Below are positions 57,700-64,000 of a stretch of 64,000 nucleotides of DNA, piece by piece. Numbering within the stretch: the first letter of the stretch is position 1; each line of letters starts with the position of its first letter. The notes beneath the pieces were generated by a model that saw only the letters and a program-made list of their open reading frames with translations, was not told the DNA's origin and searched no databases. The stretch lies in NCBI GenBank assembly GCA_032718475.1, contig JAUCBJ010009135.1:82626-146625 (forward strand), written 5' to 3'. The translations under genes were made by a program, and so were the position numbers. Origin of the DNA: Nemertoderma westbladi (taxonomy: Eukaryota; Xenacoelomorpha; Nemertodermatida; Nemertodermatidae).

Positions 57700-58165
57700 G
57701 TACTCTACGTACCCTCTTACTAACTAGTTCTACAACTCCTACTACTCTTACTAACCGGTACTATGTACCCTCTTACTAACTTCCAACTCCACTAACTCTT
57801 ACTAACCGGTACTATGTACCCTCTTACTAACTTCCAACTCCACTAACTCTTACTAACCGGTACTACGTACCCTCTTACTAACTTCTAACTCGACTAACTC
57901 TTACTAACCAGTACTACGTACCCTCTTACTAACTTCCAACTCCACTAACTCTTACTAACCGGTACAACGTACCCTCTTACTAACTTCTAACTCCACTAAC
58001 TCTTACTAACCGGTACTACGTACCCTCTTTCTAACTTCTAACTCTCCCAACTAACGGTACTACGTACCCTCTTACTACTAACTAACTATCTAACTAATGG
58101 TACTACGTACCCTCTTACTGCTTAACTAACTATCTAACTAACGGTACTACGTACCCTCTTACTAC
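57700..58165. repeat. 51-bp tandem repeat in the LTR, about 9 partly degenerate copies
   Basis: The unit TTCCAACTCCACTAACTCTT, ACTAACCGGTACTATGTACC, CTCTTACTAAC is exact in the central copies. Right-hand copies keep GGTACTACGTACCCTCTTAC but lose part of the spacer. Every copy carries a palindromic GGTAC-TACGTACC core. Confidence 0.85.
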
Positions 58166-58329
58166 TAACTCTTACTAACTTCTATCTGCCTACTTACTGC
58201 GTACCTATTATGTACTATTACTTTCTATTATTTTATTTTATTTTTTATTTTATGTGTGGGAAGGGCGTCTCGCCCTCAATCCCACCCCCCTCAGTCCAAC
58301 ATTTGGACGACTAAACTCTACTCGACTAA

Positions 58330-60172
58330 GGTGCCCCCTCTAGTAGGCAGCACTTCCCTACAGCCCTCCTGTAGGTCTTCCTATCTTTCGCTCCTTTCTT
58401 ACCACCTATCCGCACTTCTACCTATCGGACTCTTCCATCCTCATCGGAGTAAGTGCCCACAACTCTCGCCAATCGCCATTGGTTGTTGATGATGGTATCG
58501 TCCGTGACGATCACCAGATCACCTCCTTTAACTCCCTGTTTGTATTTCTCCACTTGCTTCTCCTATGAAGCGTGGGTAGATATTCCTCGACCCACCTCCT
58601 CCAGTACTCCGCGCTTATCGCCTTAGCGACTTTCCAACTCTGTCGGGAGTGTATATCGTCTGGGTCTACACCCTGCATGTCGATGGTCGCTGGCCTTTCC
58701 ATTAGAAAGTGACTGGGCGTCAGCACATCTAATGACTCTGGATCATCATTTTCTGGATATAGCGGTATGCTATTAATGATACCCTCACACTTTGCTAGTA
58801 CCGTCCTCAGTACGTCCTCTGTTACTATGTGGGTGTTCATCAACTTCGTCATCAGACGCTTTGAACTACCCACGAGTCTCTCGACGCATCCTAGAGTTTG
58901 CGGAGCATACGGCGTCCTCCTCTCCCACTTCACCTGTCGTCTCCTCATGGCTGCCCTGACTTCCTCCCCTTCCAGGATATCCAAGGCCTCTGCCATCTCG
59001 TTCTCCGCCCCCACAAAGTTGGTGCCGTTGTCGGAGTATATTACTGCGATCGTCCCACCTTTGCGGTCTCTGAACCTTTCTAGGGCATTAATGAATGCCG
59101 ATGCGGTTGCATCTTGGGCGAGTTCTATCCCTACCACCCGTGTGTTGTTACATACGAAGATAATACCGTAGCGTTTCTTCGTGTGTCGCATCGCCTTAAT
59201 CTTTATCGGCCCGAACATGTCCACACCGCAGTGCGTGAATGGCGGGTCGTGCTGTCTCACCCTACTGGCCGGTAGTGGCGCCATCTGCTGTATGGCTCGT
59301 TCCTTCTTCATATGTCTGCAGGTCTGGTAATGCCCCACCACCGCCTTTACCTTCTTCCTCAACTGTTTGACCCAAAAGGTCCTTCGTATCTCCGTGAGGG
59401 TCTGGTTGGTGCCCCCGTGCAATATCGACTTGTGGGAGTCCCAGATAATCTGGTGGACTATCGGCGATCCATTAGGGATGATGATGGGCTTTGGCGGAAT
59501 GATAATACTGTTATTGTTCAACACCCTAGAGTTCATTACTAAGATCCCGTCGTCATTGAGTTGTGGCGACAGCGCGATCAGCTCACTGTCCCGTCGGAGA
59601 TGCTGTTGTTTACCGACGCATTCCACCTCGTCGCCGTAATTCTTTCTCTGTTCGTAGCGGATGCCGGCCTTGGCCGCTCCCTCCAGATCGATTGTTGTTC
59701 TAATTTTTACATCTTGGCCGACTCCCTTGAGGAAATCCCCGAAGGCTCTCCAGTACACCACTAACTTCTTGGTCTTGTACCAACTAGAGCTGTAGCTAAG
59801 GAGTTTGTCCGTTGGGTTATCGCACAGTTCTTCCGGTTTTGGTTGCACGTCCCTTATCTCCCTCACCATTTGGCTATATATCTCTTCACCCTCTGAATCT
59901 CCTCCCTCTTCCTCTAATGTTACTTCCCCTGAGCCCGGGTCCACCTTTCTCATCGGCGGCCAGGCTGTCTTATCGTTTAGAAATTGCGGCCCATGCTGCC
60001 ACAATACTTCCTTCTTCAAGAAAGTGTGGTGTGCTATGCCCCTCGATAACAAGTCCGCTGGGTTCTCATCCGTTGGGCAGTAGTGCCACCTTTCCAACTC
60101 TGTCGTTGCCCTTATTTTGTCCACCCTGTTTGCGACGAATATATCTCGTCCTTCCGTTATGTAGCCAATCAA
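58330..60172 (-). pseudogene. BEL/Pao integrase (with end of RNase H), frameshifted at its C-terminus
   Basis: The frame 60172-58511 begins in the RNase H tail (RWHYCPTDENPADLLSRG), then has the zinc-binding region (HKSILHGGTNQTL; the pair usually Cys-x-x-Cys here reads HYQTCRHM, the first Cys being Tyr), the catalytic core with Asp in CGVDMFGPI, Asp in YSDNGTNFVGA and Glu in TLGCVERLVGSSKRL. After a shift near 58565 the C-terminal part continues (GDLVIVTDDTIINNQWRLAR) with one stop, to about 58330. Integrase inserts the element cDNA. The Tyr substitution and breaks imply loss of function. Confidence 0.9.
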
Positions 60173-61435
60173 GCACTACCATGGAGTCCGTCCAATAGTG
60201 TGTCTCCACTATGTTGGGAATAGCGTCCATCAAGTAGGCTGTGGCCCTAACTCCTAACCTCGCAGCTGTCAACTCGAGTTTCGGAACTGATGCTGAATCT
60301 GGCGGCGTCGACTTCGCCTTGCTGAATGCGAGTCTGGGCTTGTGAGCCCCCTCTCGTTGTACTAAGTAGAGTGCCGCTCCGTATGCCTCTAATGACGCAT
60401 CGGAGAACATGTGCAGATCCAGATTCGTCATGCCCCCATCCGGGAAATACACGCGTGGCATGCTGTATGTTCCCATCTGTTCCAAACTCTCTGTCCACTT
60501 GCGCCACTGCTTGCTGGTCTCTTCCGGGACCTCTATATCCCATTCTTCCTTTAGTTTGTATACTTTCTTAAGTATCTGTTTCCCCGTGACTAGTAGTGGG
60601 GATGCTAGGCCTAGGGGATCGTATATCCTTGCTATGTACGACACATAGCCCCTCTTTGTGTGGATGTCTGCGCCCTCTTGGCTCAACTGGTACTTCAGTT
60701 CGTCCGTCTCTCGGTTCCACACGATCCCTAGTGCCTTATGTTGGGACTCTACTCTCTTGTTCGCCATGTCCTGTCCCTTGGCTGTCGTGGGATTATCCAT
60801 GGTCGACTCTGGCCTCCTGTCCTCTATGGCTTTCATGAACTCTTGCGATCTGGATTGGAACTTGGTTAGGTTAAACCCGGATCCTTTTAGGATGTCGCGA
60901 ACTTCGCGCGCCGTATCCAGTAGTTCCTTAACCGTATTTCCAGACTCCATCCCGTCGTCTACATAGAAGCCGCGTCGAATCATATCGACGGCTTTGGCGC
61001 TATATTTACCTTCCTTCCATATTACCGTGTCTCTTACGGCTACAGTCATCGTAAATGAAGACGACTTGGCTCCCATATTCTGTACTACCATCTTATACAT
61101 CGGTATGGTCGACGGTTCCTCGTCGCCGTCGTACCATAGGAAGCGCTGGCTGTCGTTATCCTCTTCCGTTACACGGACTTGGTTGAACATGCCTTCAATG
61201 TCGCAGGTGAAGGCGTGCTTCCCGTTCCTGAATCTAAGTAGGACCTCGATCCCTGAGTTATAGATATTGGGACCCTCCAGCAGATAATCGTTTAGGCATT
61301 TGCCGTTGGTCTTAGCCGATGCGTCAACTACCATCCGCAGTTTACCTTTCTTCGGGTCTAGAGCCACATGGAGTGGCAGGTAGTAGGTCCTGTCCGTGTT
61401 CGGTTCGTTGACCGGTAACTCTACGGCCCATCCTT
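60066..61435 (-). pseudogene. BEL/Pao reverse transcriptase and RNase H, frame-broken at both ends
   Basis: The frame 61367-60066 starts in the RT palm (KLRMVVDASAKTNGKCLNDYL, AFTCDIEGMFNQVRV) and keeps the catalytic FYVDDGMESG. RNase H follows with Asp in MFSDASLEAYG, Glu in KLELTAARLG and Asp in YWTDSMVVLDWL. The true RT start is upstream and in another frame (ELPVNEPNTDRTYYLPLH), joined by a shift near 61435. A further shift near 60170 leads to the integrase frame. It converts element RNA to DNA in the particle. Confidence 0.92.
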
Positions 61436-62931
61436 ATGGATGTACTCATTCTTTTCAGGGCCCGTTTTAGCGTTTGCTTCAACTTGCGAAGCCTCATGAG
61501 TACCATTCTTTTGTTGTCGGGTAATGGTAGTTTTGGTAGTTTCCATACCATCCCTATGGTATACCGCCCCTCGTCGCATCTCATCGACTCCTTTACGCTT
61601 TGTAAAGCCTGCTTGTCTTCCACCGAGGTTCCGACCCTGGTCTCTTTGAATCCCTCAAAATCCTGCCTGAGAAGTCTCCTGAGCTGCTCCTCCGCTCTCT
61701 CATCTCCCATCTCTCGCATAGTACCCGCGAACATGCACCCTGATGTCTCCGACATCCTAAATGGTATCTTGGTCTTAATTGGGCTGCTCAGCGTCCACCC
61801 GAATGGTGTTAAAATCGCCACCGAGTCATACTGCCTGTCTTCGCCGAAGACCGTTTGCATTCTCTTGTGGGCCGTCGGGCAGTCCATTCCTACTATGATG
61901 GATACCTTCCTAACGTCCACCTCTGGGATTGAGAAGTCGATACTGTCCAGGAATTTATATTGTTCGACCTCGATGTTGGTTGGTCGCCTGGCATTGATAT
62001 TTATCGACTCTATCACCTGGATGGGGTCGATGGTCGCCCCATAGTCGCATCCTGGTGCTATCACTGCTTTCCCGCACCGTCCGGTCCTCATCTCCAGGAC
62101 CTCATCTTTGCTGGAGATGGTTGTTACTGCCATTCTACTTGGCCTCGTTCTCAATCCTATCTCTTCGGCCACCCAATTCTCAACCAATGTGAAGGCTGCT
62201 CCACTGTCGACCAGCATCAGTGTGGTCACTGATCGATTGCCTTCCCCGATTATCCTTACTGGTACTACCCCGAGTAGTACCATTCCTCTTTTCTTCCCCC
62301 CTACGGTGCTTGTCGCCATCGTCTGCCCTTTACTTTGACCGAATTTAATTGGCATTTCTTCGCATTGGTTGGCTCTATGTCCACCCGTCACACACCGAGA
62401 ACAAACTTCATTCCTTCTCGCGTATTCTACCTGATCTTCCCTGGGTAGCGCTTGCCAGTACCTGCAGTTCATGGTCTGATGAAGTGCATTTGTGTGTAAT
62501 TGGCATTTGCTCTTTGGGTTGTAGCCGTCCTTATACAGTGCGCCGCATATCGCACTTACATTTGTACCAAAGTCCCTACTATTCTTATTGTTTGGGTTCG
62601 GCCTACTGGGCGTGTTGGGGTTATGTTTATTTGTGTTGTTATTTTTCCCCTGTCCACTCCATGATGTGGTCTTACCCCCGGCTACTTGTGGACTAGCAGT
62701 CCCCTGCGTCACCGCGTATGGCAGCGACTGCCTGAGCTTTGGCAATGCGTTCGCCGTATTGTGTTCTGGTTTCGGACTAGTGTATTCGGTCTTTGGTCCC
62801 TTTCCCAGGCTATCCTCGCTATAGACTGGGTCTGTTATTAATTCGGCTTCGTAGTTAAGGAAGCTCGACATTTCTTCTAGGCCCGCCTCCGCACCTATCT
62901 CTCTCGAGTGGAGAAGGCGATTTTCCTCCAC
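61342..62931 (-). pseudogene. BEL/Pao gag end, zinc knuckle and aspartic protease, leading into RT
   Basis: One 529-codon frame. Near residues 175-190 is a CCHC zinc knuckle (CSRCVTGGHRANQC), which binds element RNA. Near residue 240 the retropepsin-type protease has LMLVDSGAAFTLVENW with catalytic Asp-Ser-Gly. It then continues to the RT N-terminal region (FKETRVGTSVEDKQAL, YTIGMVWK) and goes out of frame near 61435, where the last codons are nonsense. Upstream, a shift near 62900 separates it from the gag core. Confidence 0.88.
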
Positions 62932-63300
62932 TTATTGCGCAGCCAGATCGGTAGTGCCTGTGCTATCGTGGTGATGTTGTTAGATGCGTCAAGTTCGTAT
63001 GGCGCATCCAGCGTCTTTAACACGATTAGCGCTTTCTCGACTTTGTTCGCAAATGTCTTTATGCTAATGGGATTATCCTGTAGGCCACCTGATGTTATAC
63101 CTCTCAGGGTTTGCCGGATGATCTTGGCTGGGTGCCCGTACTCCCTGTCCAGTGCCCGCCATGCTGTCGTGAAGCCGCCCTCGATGCCCTGATACTGCCT
63201 CACGATGTCGTATGCTGGGCCTCCTGTATACACTTGCAGATATTTTAGGCACTCCGCTCTGCGTCAGGTTCTTCGTCAATATTTCATTGCTGTACATGCG
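62895..63300 (-). pseudogene. BEL/Pao gag core, split between two frames
   Basis: FRRMYSNEILTKNL in one frame and YTGGPAYDIVRQYQGIEGG followed by TAWRALDREYGHPAKI in the next correspond to the conserved gag (DUF1759-like) core of BEL elements, which forms the particle. The shift lies near 63240. Downstream it reads LPIWLRNKWRKIAF before losing frame near 62900. Confidence 0.75.
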
Positions 63301-63349
63301 CCGAAACTGCAGTATTCTTCCGGCCTACTTCCATCGAATTTAAATGGCT

Positions 63350-64000
63350 CTACAGGTGGCAGTCGATCCTGGTCTTTAAGGCATCGATTAATGTAGCCAT
63401 TCCCATCGCCTGTGCCTCCAATGGGTTCGATGGATGCTGTACAGATTCTGCCGTTGGGTGCGGTCCATTCGTCCTATCTGCTGCCCTTCTCTGTGTTGGG
63501 TATGTCATAGGGGGTAGCGGCCCCCTCCATATCTCGGTGTCGCATGACCTGTTCTCGTCCAAGGGGTTCGATGTTCTTGTTCCTATTGGAGTATATTGTT
63601 GATATTGTGATGGGGGAATGTCACCCTGTCCCCCCCCCCCCCCCACCGGTATGTTTGATACTGGGGTTGATGTTAATATATTGGGGCCCATGCACCTATC
63701 CGCAATAATTCTCCCCTCCCCTGGATATATGTTATGTCCTTGCATGCTGTAGTCATACTGCTGTGCTGGTACCGGTATAGGCCTATCCACTTCTGGCCTA
63801 CCTACCGGTATGTACTCCGCGACTTCCGGGTTTAATCCCGTCGTCCGCGCTACCCTATCGCCTACATTATCTCTCCCAGCACGGCCCATAGTATGTGCAG
63901 TAAGGCCTACAGTATGTCCTGCAGTCTGTATGTGTCGCTCGGGATCGAAGTTTAACCTTCTCGAATAATCCTCCCCGCGGCTACCGTATTCTCGATCGGT
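63350..64000 (-). pseudogene. BEL/Pao gag N-terminal part, continuing beyond the right edge
   Basis: The frame is open from base 64000 leftward to 63350. An internal Met occurs at 63889, but 37 further codons upstream are also open, so the real start is outside. It is rich in Gly, Pro, Arg and Thr, with a poly-Gly stretch encoded by the C run near 63634-63648. Beyond the stop at 63350 the next frame gives PVEPFKFDGSRPEEYC, the usual start of the BEL gag core. Confidence 0.7.

Larger units (their letters stand above)
56127..58285 (-). mobile_element. Probable 3' LTR of the BEL/Pao retrotransposon (about 2.1 kb)
   Basis: Downstream of the pol frames on minus, a purine-rich tract (about 58284-58305) precedes TGAGGGCG, a reasonable LTR start. 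The other end reads TGTGACGGGATCC on plus, i.e. ...CCGTCACA on the element strand, so the unit would be TG...CA. It contains four hairpins (56586-56842), long pyrimidine-rich stretches on plus, and a 51-bp tandem repeat. The matching 5' LTR lies beyond the window, so both borders are inferred. Confidence 0.55.
58284..64000 (-). mobile_element. BEL/Pao LTR retrotransposon, internal region (5' end outside window)
   Basis: On minus, in order: gag, zinc knuckle, aspartic protease, RT with FYVDD, RNase H, zinc-binding and D-D-E integrase, then the LTR. The PR-RT-RH-IN order and motif style (VDSGAAFTL, CGVDMFGPI, SDNGTNFVGA) mark the BEL/Pao group. At least six frame breaks occur (near 63350, 63240, 62900, 61435, 60170 and 58565) plus a stop in the integrase tail, so the copy is dead. 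GC is clearly higher than in the host genes. Confidence 0.92.

Noticed and set aside
58767-62824. Plus-strand frames up to 202 codons opposite the BEL pol
   Set aside because: They are antisense to well-recognised RT, protease and integrase domains and have no domain of their own.

Overview
The window is metazoan nuclear DNA. It carries large animal-type genes (an LRRC8/pannexin-superfamily channel head, a caspase fold, WD40 and fibronectin type III modules), several non-LTR retrotransposons, one BEL/Pao LTR retrotransposon, and exceptionally long minisatellites. It looks like an invertebrate, probably aquatic, but I cannot name the species. There are no RNA genes, operons or prokaryotic signals. 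Two giant reading frames are free of stops over 6.8 kb and 4.8 kb, so base accuracy is good and the frameshifts in the transposons are probably real decay.

Layout. (1) 1-6771, minus: a frame of 2257 codons, still open at the left edge. It encodes four membrane segments resembling the LRRC8 channel, followed by about 18 FN3 domains. (2) 6.8-12.4 kb: a CR1/Jockey-group LINE (about 7.75-10.89 kb, minus) with three frameshifts, relics of other LINEs, and a small element with inverted ends. (3) 12.45-41.74 kb: five successive tandem arrays with units of 59, 68, 45, 42 and 50 bp. The 50-bp array alone is about 20.7 kb, has higher-order structure, and contains a 100-N assembly gap. (4) 41.7-43.4 kb: LINE debris, including a 126-bp inverted repeat and a tandem array built from a LINE 3' end. 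(5) 44319-49136, minus: a complete 1605-residue protein with caspase, WD40 propeller and about 11 FN3 domains. (6) 49.9-56.1 kb: nested LINEs. (7) 56.1 kb to the right edge, minus: a BEL/Pao element with a complex LTR and broken pol and gag.

The two host genes are the biological core. Both are on the minus strand, are single-exon as far as visible, and share the plan of a signalling or effector head followed by a long FN3 array. One head is a predicted volume-regulated-type large-pore channel; the other is a caspase whose Asp-recognition pocket looks altered. They may belong to one modular family, which is inference. The repeats tell a second story: at least two minisatellites can be aligned by eye to pieces of LINEs in this same window, suggesting LINE fragments repeatedly seeded tandem arrays here.

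Family assignments come from motif reading only; no searches were run.
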